DNA of 64,000 bases from CAVQCX01 sp963711095 (GCA_963711095.1 CAVQCX010000015.1:1-64000), one strand, 5' to 3'. Shown: positions 16,123 to 24,452, counted from the first letter of the stretch. Made by a program: numbers and translations. Notes: generated by a model from the sequence alone, not told the origin.

Positions 16123-16176
16123 GGGAGTCTCCTAGGTGTGATGAATGCGTTCGTTCGGCTCGCTGCAATCGACCCG

Positions 16177-17625
16177 TCAGTCGGCCGGGAGCACCATGTG
16201 CTCGCCGACGCGCATGATCTTCAAAATGTTCGTCTGGCCCTCGACACCCGAGCGATCGCCCTTGGTGATGATGACCAGGTCCTGGTCCCGCACCGTGCCC
16301 CTTCGCAGCAGCTCGTCGATCACTTCTTCGTTGACTTTTGCGATATCCGTACTGGCCACATCGAAGCTCACGGGGTAAACGCCACGGAAAAGCGTTACTT
16401 TTCTACGTGTAGACACATGCCGAGTCAAGGCAAATATGGGAATACCCGAGCTAATGCGTGACATCCATTTCACCGTCGAGCCCGACTCGGTCAGCGCAGC
16501 GATGGCCTTCACGCCCAGGTGATTGGCCGTATACATGCTGGCCATGGCGATCGCTTCGTCGACCCGCCCGAACACCGAGTCGATACGGTGGTCCGAGCGG
16601 CGGACCAGGGTCTGCTTCTCGGCCTCCCGGCAAACCCGATCCATGGCCTCTACAGCCCGGGCCGGGTACTTGCCGGCGGCGGTCTCGGCCGAGAGCATCA
16701 CCGCATCGGTGCCGTCGAGCACGGCGTTGGCGACATCGAACACCTCGGCGCGGGTGGGGATGGCGCTTTCCACCATCGACTGCATCATCTGGGTGGCGGT
16801 GATGCAGACGCAGTTGAGGGAGCGCGCCTGCTTGATCAGCCGCTTCTGCACCGCGGGCAGCTCCGCGTCGCCGATCTCCACGCCCAGATCGCCCCGAGCG
16901 ATCATGATGGCATCGGAGGCATCGATGATGTCCTCGATGTTCGCCAGGGCCTCGGCACGCTCGATCTTGGCCACGATCCCGCCGCTGCCCCCCGCCTCGG
17001 TAAGCAGGCGGCGGGCATGGCGGATGTCCTCGGCGCTGCGCACAAAGGACACGGCCAGGTAGTCGGCATCGATGCCGGCGGCGAAGCGAATGTCGTCCCG
17101 GTCCTTGTCCGTGAGCGCCGGGGCCGAGAGTCCGCCGCCCTGGCGGTTGATGCCCTTGCCGTCCGAAAGCACGCCACCGACCACGACCTTGCAGCCCACC
17201 CGGTTGCCATTGACATCCTCGACCCAAAGCACAATGGCCCCGTCGTCGAGCAGCAGGGTATCGCCCCGGGAGACATCGTCGACCAGGCGCGGGAAGGTCA
17301 TGCCGACGCGGGTCTCGTCCCCGCCGTCCAAGGGGCAGTCGGCATCCAGGCAGAACCTCGCACCCTCGACGAGGGTCACGGGCCCCTGGCCGAATCGGCC
17401 GATCCGAATCTTGGGGCCCTGCAAGTCCGCCAGCAGGCCCACCTGACGGCCGCTCGCCTGGGCACGGTTGCGCACCAGCTCCACGCGCCGGGCGTGGGCC
17501 TCGTGGGTACCGTGGGAGAGATTGACCCGCACCACGTCGACCCCGGCATGGATCAGCCCGTCCAGCACCTTCAGGTCATCGGTGGCCGGACCCAGGGTCG
17601 CGACAATCTTGGTACGCCTAAGCAT
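16177..17625 (-). CDS. pyk: Pyruvate kinase
   Basis: A 482-residue enzyme converting phosphoenolpyruvate and ADP to pyruvate and ATP. Signatures: RRTKIVATLGPA at the N-terminus, VRVNLSHG, LADLQGPKIRIG, KIERAEAL (catalytic Lys), MIARGDLGVE and TATQMMQSMVESAIPTRAEV, then the C-terminal regulatory domain. The start at 17625 (MLRRTK) fits the family; the open frame extends far upstream but is non-coding there. It lies 70 bases after pgk in the carbon-metabolism cluster, a common placement in autotrophic gammaproteobacteria. Confidence 0.94.
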   Translation of the reverse strand: MLRRTKIVATLGPATDDLKVLDGLIHAGVDVVRVNLSHGTHEAHARRVELVRNRAQASGRQVGLLADLQGPKIRIGRFGQGPVTLVEGARFCLDADCPLDGGDETRVGMTFPRLVDDVSRGDTLLLDDGAIVLWVEDVNGNRVGCKVVVGGVLSDGKGINRQGGGLSAPALTDKDRDDIRFAAGIDADYLAVSFVRSAEDIRHARRLLTEAGGSGGIVAKIERAEALANIEDIIDASDAIMIARGDLGVEIGDAELPAVQKRLIKQARSLNCVCITATQMMQSMVESAIPTRAEVFDVANAVLDGTDAVMLSAETAAGKYPARAVEAMDRVCREAEKQTLVRRSDHRIDSVFGRVDEAIAMASMYTANHLGVKAIAALTESGSTVKWMSRISSGIPIFALTRHVSTRRKVTLFRGVYPVSFDVASTDIAKVNEEVIDELLRRGTVRDQDLVIITKGDRSGVEGQTNILKIMRVGEHMVLPAD

Positions 17626-17695
17626 GTGGGTCAGTACCGGCTGCCGGCTGCCAGCTGCGAGCGGCGCTCCGGTTGAGCTGGGGGCTGGACGCTCA

Positions 17696-18877
17696 TCAGT
17701 TCTTCGCCCGAGCCTCCAGCATCGCCACGGCCGGCAGGGTCTTGCCCTCGAGGAACTCCAGGAAGGCACCACCCGCGGTGGAGATGTAGGACAGCTGGTC
17801 GTAGATGTCGTATTTCTGGATGGCCGCGATGGTGTCTCCGCCGCCGGCGAGCGAGAAGCCCGGCGCGTTGGCGATGGCCATGGCCACGGTCCGGGTGCCA
17901 CCGCCGAACTGGTCGAATTCGAACACGCCCACCGGGCCGTTCCAGACGATGGTGCCGGCCTTGGCGATGATTGCCGCCAGCTCCTGCGCCGATTGGGGGC
18001 CGATGTCGAAGATCATGTCGTCGTCGGCCACCTCTGCGGCGTCCTTCAGGACCGCAGGCTCGTTCTCGTCGAACCGTTTCCCGCACACTACGTCCACCGC
18101 GATGGGGATGTTGGCCCCGCGCGCCTTCATCTTCTCGATCAGCGCCTGGGCGATGGGTACCAGGTCGTCCTCGCAAAGGGACTTGCCGACGTTCTTGCCG
18201 GTCGCCTTGAGGAAGGTGTTGGCGATACCGCCGCCGACCACCATCTGGTCCACCTTCTCGGACAGGGCCTCGAGGACGGTCAGCTTGGTGGATACCTTGG
18301 AGCCTCCGACGATGGCGACCATCGGCCGGGCCGGACTGGCGAGCGCCTTGTTCAGGGCATCCAGCTCCTCGGCCAGCAACAGCCCCGCGCAGGCTACCGG
18401 CGCAAACTTGCCGGCACCGTGGGTGGAGGCCTGGGCCCGGTGGGCGGTGCCGAAGGCATCCATGACGTAGACGTCACAGAGGCTCGCGTACTTCTTCGAA
18501 AGCTCTTCATTGTCCTTCTTCTCGCCCTTGTTGAAGCGCACGTTCTCCAGCACCACCAGCTCGCCTTCGGCGATCTCGGGTGCGCCGTCCAGATAGCCCT
18601 TGACCAGGCGCACCGGCTTGCCCATCAGCCCCGAGAGGTAGTCCGCCACCGGTTTGAGCGAGCTCTCCTCGCTGTAGACCCCCTCCTCCGGACGCCCCAG
18701 GTGGGACATCACCATGACCCTGGCGCCGGCCTTGAGGCAGTGCTCGTAGGTGGGCATGGAGGCCTTGATACGGGCATCGCTGGTGACCTTGCCGTCCTTG
18801 ACGGGGACGTTGAGATCGGAGCGGATCAGCACCCGTTTGCCGGCCAGGTCGAGGTCGGTCAGTTTGATGAAGGACAT
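17696..18877 (-). CDS. pgk: Phosphoglycerate kinase
   Basis: A 393-residue enzyme interconverting 1,3-bisphosphoglycerate and 3-phosphoglycerate with ADP/ATP. Signatures: KRVLIRSDLNVPVKDGKV, VMSHLGRPEEGVY, VVLENVRFNKGEKKD, MVAIVGGSKVSTKL and the C-terminal GGGDTIAA. The start at 18877 (MSFIKLTDLDLAGK) has GAGG upstream. Third gene of the cluster; the gap to the preceding gap gene carries a large perfect palindrome. Confidence 0.95.
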   Translation of the reverse strand: MSFIKLTDLDLAGKRVLIRSDLNVPVKDGKVTSDARIKASMPTYEHCLKAGARVMVMSHLGRPEEGVYSEESSLKPVADYLSGLMGKPVRLVKGYLDGAPEIAEGELVVLENVRFNKGEKKDNEELSKKYASLCDVYVMDAFGTAHRAQASTHGAGKFAPVACAGLLLAEELDALNKALASPARPMVAIVGGSKVSTKLTVLEALSEKVDQMVVGGGIANTFLKATGKNVGKSLCEDDLVPIAQALIEKMKARGANIPIAVDVVCGKRFDENEPAVLKDAAEVADDDMIFDIGPQSAQELAAIIAKAGTIVWNGPVGVFEFDQFGGGTRTVAMAIANAPGFSLAGGGDTIAAIQKYDIYDQLSYISTAGGAFLEFLEGKTLPAVAMLEARAKN

Positions 18878-18965
18878 GGAGAAACCTCCTCGGGATATGG
18901 CTCTGAAAGGACTCAGGCGCAAGGTTGGCCTTGCCTGAGCGCTCTCTTGCCTGTCAGCTGTTGGT

Positions 18966-18996
18966 GTCCGGCGGCCGGCCAGGCCGGCCGCCGGAC
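18966..18996. repeat. Perfect 31-bp palindrome in the gap-pgk intergenic region
   Basis: Two 15-base GC-only-rich arms (each starting or ending GTCCGGCGGCCGGCC or its complement) flank a single central base at 18981. It sits mid-way in the 156-bp gap between the gap stop (19034) and the pgk start (18877). Shorter inverted repeats (TCAGCTG / CAGCTGA) flank it. It would form a very stable RNA hairpin with no following U run on the minus strand, so it may protect or separate the mRNA segments rather than act as a full terminator. Confidence 0.75.
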
Positions 18997-19033
18997 TGTT
19001 CTTTAATCAAGCTGACAGCTGATCGCTGACTGC

Positions 19034-20035
19034 TTACTTCGCCACATGCTCCACCAAGCGCATCATGTTGCAGGTGTAGCCGTACTCGTTGTCGTACCAG
19101 GCCACCACCTTGACGAAGGTGGGGTCAAGGGCGATGCCGGCCTCGGCGTCGAAGATCGACGGCGTGCTGCGACCGCGGAAGTCGGTGGCGACCACCTTCT
19201 CGTCGGTATAGGCGAGCACGCCGGCCAGGTCGCCGGACTCGGAGGCCGCCTTCATCGCGGCGCAGATGTCCTTGTAGGAGGCGTCCTTGCTCAGCTCGAC
19301 CGTCAGGTCAACGACCGAGACGTCGGAGGTCGGCACGCGGAAGGCCATGCCGGTCAGCTTGCCGTTGAGCTCCGGCAGCACCTTGCCCACGGCCTTGGCG
19401 GCACCGGTGGAGGACGGGATGATGTTCTCCAGGATACCCCGGCCGCCGCGCCAGTCCTTCATGGACGGACCGTCGACGGTCTTCTGGGTGGCGGTGGCGG
19501 CGTGAACGGTGGTCATCAGGCCGCGCTTGATGCCCCAGTTGTCGTGCAGCACCTTGGAGACCGGCGCCAGGCAGTTGGTGGTACACGAGGCCGCGGAGAC
19601 TATGGCCTGACCGGCATAGCTCTTGTGGTTGACGCCGTACACGAACATCGGGGTGGCGTCCTTGGAGGGGGCGCTCTGCACCACCTTCTTGGCACCCGCC
19701 TGGATATGCTTCTGGCAGGTCTCTTCGGTCAGGAAGAAGCCGGTGCTCTCGATGACCAGGTCGGCGCCGACCTCGTTCCACTTGAGGTTGGCCGGATCGC
19801 GCTCGGCGGTCAGGCGTATCTTCTTGCCGTTGACGATCATCGTGTTGCCGTCGACGGCGATGTCGCCCGGGAAATTACCATGCACCGAGTCATACTTGAG
19901 CATGTAGCCCAGGTACTCGGTATCCAGCAGGTCGTTGATGCCGACCACCTCGATACCGGGGAACTCCTTGGCGATGGACCGGAATGCCATACGCCCGATG
20001 CGACCGAAACCGTTGATGCCGACCTTGATTGTCAT
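19034..20035 (-). CDS. gap: Glyceraldehyde-3-phosphate dehydrogenase
   Basis: A 333-residue type I GAPDH. The Rossmann loop GINGFGRIGRMAFRS is at the N-terminus and the active-site Cys is in SAASCTTNCLAP (Cys about 151), with HAATATQKTVDGP and WYDNEYGYTCNMM following. The residue after the second strand is Asp/Leu (INDLLD), the pattern of NAD-dependent enzymes. It runs between tkt (54 bases upstream) and pgk. It can serve both glycolysis and the Calvin cycle. Confidence 0.95.
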   Translation of the reverse strand: MTIKVGINGFGRIGRMAFRSIAKEFPGIEVVGINDLLDTEYLGYMLKYDSVHGNFPGDIAVDGNTMIVNGKKIRLTAERDPANLKWNEVGADLVIESTGFFLTEETCQKHIQAGAKKVVQSAPSKDATPMFVYGVNHKSYAGQAIVSAASCTTNCLAPVSKVLHDNWGIKRGLMTTVHAATATQKTVDGPSMKDWRGGRGILENIIPSSTGAAKAVGKVLPELNGKLTGMAFRVPTSDVSVVDLTVELSKDASYKDICAAMKAASESGDLAGVLAYTDEKVVATDFRGRSTPSIFDAEAGIALDPTFVKVVAWYDNEYGYTCNMMRLVEHVAK

Positions 20036-20089
20036 AGGGTTACTCCGTCAGGTTGCTCAGACTGAAAATTCTTATTGCGGCCCCGGTGC

Positions 20090-22075
20090 TCAGCGGACCG
20101 CCTCGATGGCCTTGGCGACGTTCTCGACGGTGAAGCCAAACTCCTTGAACAGCTGGCCCGCCGGGGCCGACTCGCCGAACCGGTCGATGCCGATCACCTT
20201 GCCGTTGAGGCCGACGTACTTGTACCAGCCGTCGGTCACTGCGGCCTCGACCGCCACGCGGGCGGTGACGGACGCGGGTAGAACCGCCTCCTTGTAGGCC
20301 GCGTCCTGAGCGTCGAAGGCATTGGTGCAAGGCATAGAGACCACGCGCACCTTGCGCGGGCTCTGCTCGGCGGCCTTGACCGCCAGGTCGACCTCGGAGC
20401 CGGTCGCGATGACGATCACCTCCGGGGTGCCGTCGCAGTCACGCAGCACATAGCCGCCGCGGGCGATGTTGGCGATCTGCTCGGCGCCGCGCGCCTGGTG
20501 GGGCAGATTCTGGCGCGAGAAGATCAGGCAGGTCGGGCCGCTCTTGCGCTCGACGGCGAGCTTCCAGGCCACCGCCGTCTCGACCGTGTCGCAGGGACGC
20601 CAGACACTCATATTCGGGATCATGCGCAGGGTCGGGATCTGCTCGACGGCCTGGTGGGTCGGGCCGTCCTCACCCAGACCGATGGAGTCGTGGGTGTAGA
20701 CGAAGATCGTCGGGATCTTCATCAAGGCCGCCATGCGCAGGGCGTTGCGGGCATACTCGGAGAACATCAGGAAGGTGCCGCCGTACGGGATGAATCCGCC
20801 GTGCAGGGTCATCCCGTTCATGATCGCCGACATGCCGAACTCGCGCACGCCGTAGGACAGATAGTTGCCGTCGACCACCGTGTGGGTGATGAGCACCGAC
20901 CCCTTGTGGGCGGTGAGGTTCGACGGGGTCAGGTCCGCGGAGCCGCCGAGAAATTCCGGCAGCACGGCCCCGTAGGCGTTCAGCGTGTTCTGGGACGCCT
21001 TGCGGGTGGCCGGGGACTCGCCCTTCTCGGCGCACTGGCCGATGAAGGCCTCGCTCACCTGGGCCCAATCGGCCGGGAGCTCGCCGGCCAGCCGGCGCTT
21101 GAGCTCGACGGCCAGCTCGGGGAAGGCCTTCTCGTAGGCCGCGAATTTCTCGCTCCAGTGGGCCTCGGCCTCGGCGCCCCGGGACTTGGCGTCCCAGCCC
21201 GCGTAGATCTCCGCCGGGATCTCGAACGGCGGATAGGCCCAGCCCAGGTTCTCCCGGGTCGCCTTGATCTCGTCCGCGCCGAGCGGTGCGCCGTGGCAAT
21301 CGTGGCTGCCGCAGAGGTTGGGGGCGCCGAAGCCGATCACGGTCTTGCAGCAGATCAGGCTGGGCTTGTCGCTCACCGACTTGGCCTCGTGAATCGCCTT
21401 GTCCACGGCGTCAGCGCTGTGGCCGTCCACATCGTGCACCACATGCCAGCCATAGGCCTCGAAGCGCTTGGCGGTATCCTCGGTGAACCAGCCCTCGGTG
21501 TGGCCGTCGATGGAGATGCCGTTGTCGTCCCAGAAGGCGATCAGCTTGCCCAGACCCAGGGTGCCAGCCAGCGAGCAGGCCTCGTGGGATATCCCTTCCA
21601 TCATGCAGCCATCGCCCAGGAACACATAGGTATGGTGGTCGATGACCGGATGACCGGGCCGGTTGAACTGGGCCCCCAGGGTGCGCTCGGCCAGCGCCAT
21701 GCCGACGCCGTTGGAGATGCCCTGCCCCAGCGGACCGGTGGTGGTCTCCACGCCCGGTGCGTAGCCGTACTCGGGATGGCCCGGCGTCTTGGAGTGCAGC
21801 TGACGGAAGCTCTTCAGATCATCCATGGACAGCTCATAGCCGCTCAGGTGCAGCAGCGAGTAGAGCAGCATGGAGCCGTGACCGTTGGACAGCACGAAGC
21901 GGTCACGGTCCGCCCACTTGGGATTCGCGGGGTTGTGCTTGAGGTGGCTGTTCCAAAGCACCTCGGCGATGTCGGCCATGCCCATGGGCGCACCCGGATG
22001 GCCCGAATTGGCCTTCTGAACCGCATCCATACTCAGCGCCCGGATGGCGTTGGCGAGTTCTCTGCGTGAGGGCAT
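20090..22075 (-). CDS. tkt: Transketolase
   Basis: A 661-residue thiamine-diphosphate enzyme moving two-carbon units between sugar phosphates. Signatures: ALSMDAVQKANSGHPGAPMG at the N-terminus, LGDGCMMEGISHEACS (ThDP/Mg2+ site), FWDDNGISIDGH and, in the pyrimidine-binding domain, THDSIGLGEDGPTHQAVEQ. First gene of the tkt-gap-pgk-pyk-fba cluster; AGGAGAG lies just before the ATG. Its promoter should be in the 22076-22200 region. The cluster supports carbon fixation and sugar metabolism together. Confidence 0.95.
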   Translation of the reverse strand: MPSRRELANAIRALSMDAVQKANSGHPGAPMGMADIAEVLWNSHLKHNPANPKWADRDRFVLSNGHGSMLLYSLLHLSGYELSMDDLKSFRQLHSKTPGHPEYGYAPGVETTTGPLGQGISNGVGMALAERTLGAQFNRPGHPVIDHHTYVFLGDGCMMEGISHEACSLAGTLGLGKLIAFWDDNGISIDGHTEGWFTEDTAKRFEAYGWHVVHDVDGHSADAVDKAIHEAKSVSDKPSLICCKTVIGFGAPNLCGSHDCHGAPLGADEIKATRENLGWAYPPFEIPAEIYAGWDAKSRGAEAEAHWSEKFAAYEKAFPELAVELKRRLAGELPADWAQVSEAFIGQCAEKGESPATRKASQNTLNAYGAVLPEFLGGSADLTPSNLTAHKGSVLITHTVVDGNYLSYGVREFGMSAIMNGMTLHGGFIPYGGTFLMFSEYARNALRMAALMKIPTIFVYTHDSIGLGEDGPTHQAVEQIPTLRMIPNMSVWRPCDTVETAVAWKLAVERKSGPTCLIFSRQNLPHQARGAEQIANIARGGYVLRDCDGTPEVIVIATGSEVDLAVKAAEQSPRKVRVVSMPCTNAFDAQDAAYKEAVLPASVTARVAVEAAVTDGWYKYVGLNGKVIGIDRFGESAPAGQLFKEFGFTVENVAKAIEAVR

Positions 22076-22404
22076 AGGTCTCTCCTGTCTGCAAAGGCTG
22101 GAATTAATGAATCGGTCTGAGTGCGGATCAGCGGCTAAACTGCCTTGGAAGTCCCACTACGACGCTGGCGCACCTTGCTGCCGATAAAGCACGGGCAACG
22201 GCGCCGACTGATTCGGCGCGCTGCTCGTGCCTCGCTCGTATCCTGGACCCCGCGTCTGCACACCGCCCGGCAAGGCTCGCCAAGGCGGTCCCCAGGGGAA
22301 AGGCCGGTTATTCTCCCCCAACTGCTCAGCGGCGGCAACTCTTACCGTCAGCCAATGTCACCAAGGGGCAGGTCAGCGGCATCTCGCCGCTAATCTGCCG
22401 GCCG
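22076..22404. other. Intergenic region upstream of tkt
   Basis: No gene was seen in these 329 bases. The stretch nearest tkt must carry the cluster promoter and ribosome-binding site; I could not pick a convincing -35/-10 pair. The rest has neither clear coding character nor obvious repeats. Confidence 0.35.
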
Positions 22405-22545
22405 TCAGCGCCCCGGGGCCTGTCCGACAAGCTTCAGCCGGGTGGTCGAAGGCGCCGCGGCCCCTGCGTCGAGCAGCTCACGGCTGCCGAAGGTTAGCAC
22501 GGTGTCGGGGATACCGTCGCAGTTCGCATCACGGCTCTGAGAGGA
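22405..22545 (-). pseudogene. Remnant of a protein with an EF-hand-like D-x-N-x-D-G loop
   Basis: On the minus strand a short open stretch reads SRDANCDGIPDTVLTFGSRE, then LLDAGAAAPSTTRLKLVGQA and a stop at 22405-22407. The D-A-N-C-D-G-I-P-D pattern is that of calcium loops in dockerin or thrombospondin type 3 repeats. There is no start, and upstream the sequence becomes AT-rich and unrelated. It looks like the last ~45 residues of a decayed secreted protein. Low certainty. Confidence 0.3.
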
Positions 22546-22774
22546 TTTCGGCGAGACCTCTCCATTGGATGCAGGTTTTTGGCCCTAAAATGGCGCCTCT
22601 AAGCAATATTTCGGGCCTATTTTGTGGAATTTTTATAACTTTATCAACAGGATAGCACGGTCTGACCCCGTTGTTGGTTGGGTTGGTTGGATTTCGTTGT
22701 GGTGCTGGCGGTTCGCCACGAAAGGCCCATCGGGCCGACCACATCGCCCCGGGGTGGCGCTGCCGTTCTACCCT
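22546..22774. other. AT-rich non-coding stretch
   Basis: Between about 22560 and 22670 the base composition is clearly richer in A/T than the surroundings (runs such as TTTTTATAACTTTATCAA), then returns to GC-rich. No open frame has normal composition. It may be foreign DNA or the junction of an old insertion, but no transposase or terminal repeats were found. Confidence 0.3.
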
Positions 22775-22975
22775 CTAGGCGACCTCGAACAGGATCTGTT
22801 CCAGGTTCGCCGACGGCACTCGCTCCTTCAACCGCAGGATCTCGATGCCGACGACTTGATCTTCCGCGTTGTAATCGAGCACGATGCCCGGCTGCACCTC
22901 TTCAGACTCGACGATCTGCGATTCATCCAACCGCAGAAAGAGGGCGTCCACCTTCTCGTCGTATTGCATTCTCAT
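22775..22975 (-). CDS. DUF2283 family small protein
   Basis: A 66-residue protein starting MRMQYDEKVDALFLRLDESQ, with VQPGIVLDYNAEDQVVGIEI, the beta-rich pattern of DUF2283. GGGGAAAG lies at good spacing before the ATG. DUF2283 genes often pair with a small upstream gene (commonly DUF4258) in a toxin-antitoxin-like arrangement. Here the upstream frame overlaps it by ATGA, but only the end of such a gene seems to remain. Function not established. Confidence 0.75.
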   Translation of the reverse strand: MRMQYDEKVDALFLRLDESQIVESEEVQPGIVLDYNAEDQVVGIEILRLKERVPSANLEQILFEVA

Positions 22976-23148
22976 CGCTTTCCCCGCTGACCGCGGTCAA
23001 AGTAAGCCGTCACGAACCGGCAAGGCACCGCATGATGCCACCGATGGCAAGCTGGACGGTTAATCACCCTCCCTGGTACTGGATTCCGGCCAATCCATGG
23101 CCGGAATAACGGGAGCTGAATAGTTACGATGTCAGATCCATTCTCCAT
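22972..23148 (-). pseudogene. Possible 3' remnant of the DUF2283 partner gene, interrupted by a repeat
   Basis: The frame ending at 22972 overlaps the DUF2283 start as ATGA and its last codons read FVTAYFDRGQRGKR, plausible as the final beta-strand of a small nuclease/DUF4258-like protein. Its upstream part (RPWIGRNPVPGRVINRPACH) is just the translation of repeat copy 1 (23034-23121), which recurs elsewhere in non-coding DNA. I infer that the repeat replaced or interrupted the 5' part of the partner gene. The start given (MENGSDIVTIQ) is only the nearest ATG. Confidence 0.35.
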
Positions 23149-23375
23149 CGCTTCTACTCGCGGACGCTGATCTTTCCCTGGTCGGGGCTTCGACATGCAT
23201 CAGTCAGGAGGCTTGCCTCCTCCGGAACGACTAGCGACTAGCGACTAAGAAAAGGCTAGGCTCGCGATCAGTGTTGGTGCCTTGCAGCCGCACACACTGC
23301 CGGGAATCCACCAAGCCGAGAAATTGCTTTGAGATCTGTCAGTTGGAATCCGAGCAACACTCAACCCAGGCCGAT
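22976..23375. other. Gene-poor region with repeat copy 1
   Basis: Apart from the remnant of the DUF2283 partner gene and repeat copy 1, about 250 bases (23122-23375) hold nothing recognisable. A small direct repeat GACTAGC occurs in tandem near 23229-23247. Confidence 0.4.
23034..23121. repeat. Dispersed 88-bp palindromic repeat, copy 1
   Basis: Matches copy 2 (24055-24142) over 88 bases with about 15 mismatches by eye (roughly 83% identity). The core is CCCTGGTACTGGATTCCGGC followed by AATCCATGGCCG. In this copy ATTCCGGCC and GGCCGGAAT form a perfect 9-bp inverted repeat around a 7-base loop. It looks like a REP/MITE-like intergenic element. Confidence 0.75.
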
Positions 23376-23930
23376 TCAGCCGGGCCGCCATTTGATCGAG
23401 CAGCCCATGCTCGGCATCTGCTCCTCGGGGCCCCTTCCGGTGGCCGCGATCTGCTTCATGGCCTCGAACAGATCGCGACGGGCCCCCGGGACCGGCGTCT
23501 TTCCGCCCGCATCGAGGCGTCCCCGGTACTGGAGCTGCAGATCGGCGTTGTAGCCGAAAAAGTCCGGGGTACAGACCGCGCCATAGGCCCTGCCCACCGC
23601 CTGAGTCTCGTCGAACAGATACGGAAAAGGAAAGTCCCGGGCCAGCGCCGCGCGCTTCATGTTCTCGAACGAGTCCTCCGGATAGTCGGTGGGATCGTTG
23701 GACATGACCGCGACGCTCCCGACCCCGAGGGTCTGCAGCTCGCGCGCATCCCGGACAATACGCTCGATCGCTGCCTTGACGTACGGACAATGATTGCAGA
23801 TGAACATGACCAGCAGGCCCTTGTCGCCACGGCAATCGGCCGGCGTCCAGAGCTTGCCGTCCACCCCGGCCAAGGCAAAATCCGGGGCCGGCGCTGCAAA
23901 ATCGCATACGGGGGTCTGTAGCACAGCCAT
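23376..23930 (-). CDS. Thioredoxin-fold peroxiredoxin-like protein (PRX_like1 type)
   Basis: A 184-residue protein of the AhpC/TSA-redoxin group. The strand LLVMFICNHCPYVKAAIERI carries the family motif CNHCPY, with cysteines two residues apart as in thioredoxins. PDFALAGVDGKLWTPADCRG precedes it and AYGAVCTPDFFGYNADLQLQ follows with the cis-Pro region. The PRX_like1 group is predicted to act in thiol redox or peroxide handling; substrates are not established. No signal peptide, so probably cytoplasmic. It is flanked by the two repeat copies and has no operon partner. Confidence 0.8.
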   Translation of the reverse strand: MAVLQTPVCDFAAPAPDFALAGVDGKLWTPADCRGDKGLLVMFICNHCPYVKAAIERIVRDARELQTLGVGSVAVMSNDPTDYPEDSFENMKRAALARDFPFPYLFDETQAVGRAYGAVCTPDFFGYNADLQLQYRGRLDAGGKTPVPGARRDLFEAMKQIAATGRGPEEQMPSMGCSIKWRPG

Positions 23931-24290
23931 CGCTGGGTCGTCCTGTCTTGGGCGGGCGCTCAGCCCAATCTCATTGGGCCGCGGGCGTACCGCAAAAGGT
24001 CGCTATTCAGCATTTCGGTAAATCAGCGGTTTCCGGCCTGGAAGCCACAATCCAGATGCCATGGACGGCACGGTGGACGGTCAAGCACCGCCCCTGGTAC
24101 TGGATTCCGGCGAATCCATGGCCGAAATGACAGGGGCTGAACCGTGGCCGCAAAACAAGCGGGTGCCGCCACTGGGGCAAGGGTGCTCGCCGGGGCATGC
24201 ACAGCACGCACCCCAGGCGCCGCGCCGAAAGCTGCGACTGATCCATCGGCCCGGCTCGATCCGGTGATTGTAACCCTGCCAGCCCCGGCG
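23931..24290. other. Region between the redoxin gene and the metK promoter
   Basis: Contains repeat copy 2 (24055-24142). No gene of normal composition is seen. The rest is GC-rich intergenic DNA leading into the metK promoter. Confidence 0.4.
24055..24142. repeat. Dispersed 88-bp palindromic repeat, copy 2
   Basis: Second copy of the element at 23034-23121, in the same orientation and about 1 kb away. Its central inverted repeat is imperfect (ATTCCGGC versus GCCGAAAT), so copy 1 is closer to the palindromic form. The two copies flank the redoxin gene. Confidence 0.75.
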
Positions 24291-24318
24291 TTTACACCCG
24301 GGCTTTTTACCTTATAAT
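24291..24318 (+). promoter_or_regulatory. metK: Sigma-70 promoter of metK
   Basis: TTTACA (24291-24296) and a perfect TATAAT (24313-24318) are separated by 16 bases, close to the sigma-70 consensus. Transcription would start near 24325, directly at the 5' edge of the riboswitch, leaving a leader of about 128 bases before the metK start. Confidence 0.8.
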
Positions 24319-24326
24319 CTCGCCTT

Positions 24327-24378
24327 CGCGCCGATTTGAGCTCAGCTTGCGGGCGCAGAACAAATGCAGCTAAAAGAG
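24327..24378 (+). ncRNA. SAM-II-like riboswitch upstream of metK
   Basis: The sequence follows the SAM-II (SAM-alpha) layout: P1 5' strand GCGCC (24328-24332), the U-rich loop segment GATTTG, CTTGC, P1 3' strand GGCGC (24352-24356), then ACAAATGCAGCTAAAAGAGG. The AAATG-AGCTAAAA block is highly characteristic of the pseudoknot and SAM-binding core. TTGC (about 24347-24350) can pair with GCAG (24366-24369) to make the P2 pseudoknot. It binds S-adenosylmethionine, the product of the gene it precedes. The match was made by eye against the remembered consensus. Confidence 0.75.
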
Positions 24379-24396
24379 GCGATCCGGTCACGAAAG

Positions 24397-24427
24397 CCCG
24401 CCCGAAATCAGGTTCCGGCGGGTTTTC
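24397..24427 (+). terminator. Intrinsic terminator (attenuator) in the metK leader
   Basis: CCCGCCCGAA (24397-24406) pairs with TTCCGGCGGG (24413-24422) with one mismatch and is followed by TTTTC. It lies between the riboswitch and the metK start, so it must be conditional. GCGGGC (24349-24354), which overlaps the P1 3' strand of the aptamer, can pair with GCCCGC (24396-24401) of the terminator. Ligand-bound P1 would free the terminator, giving an OFF switch. The pairing is seen; the mechanism is inferred. Confidence 0.7.
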
Positions 24428-24452
24428 TGCTATTTGGGAGACGACCCATCCA

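Noticed and set aside
22529..22744. A 71-codon minus-strand frame upstream of tkt
   Set aside because: It starts in GC-rich and passes into AT-rich DNA with no consistent composition, no ribosome-binding site and no recognisable motif.
23229..23247. Tandem GACTAGC direct repeat
   Set aside because: Only about two and a half copies; too short to call a regulatory or mobile element.
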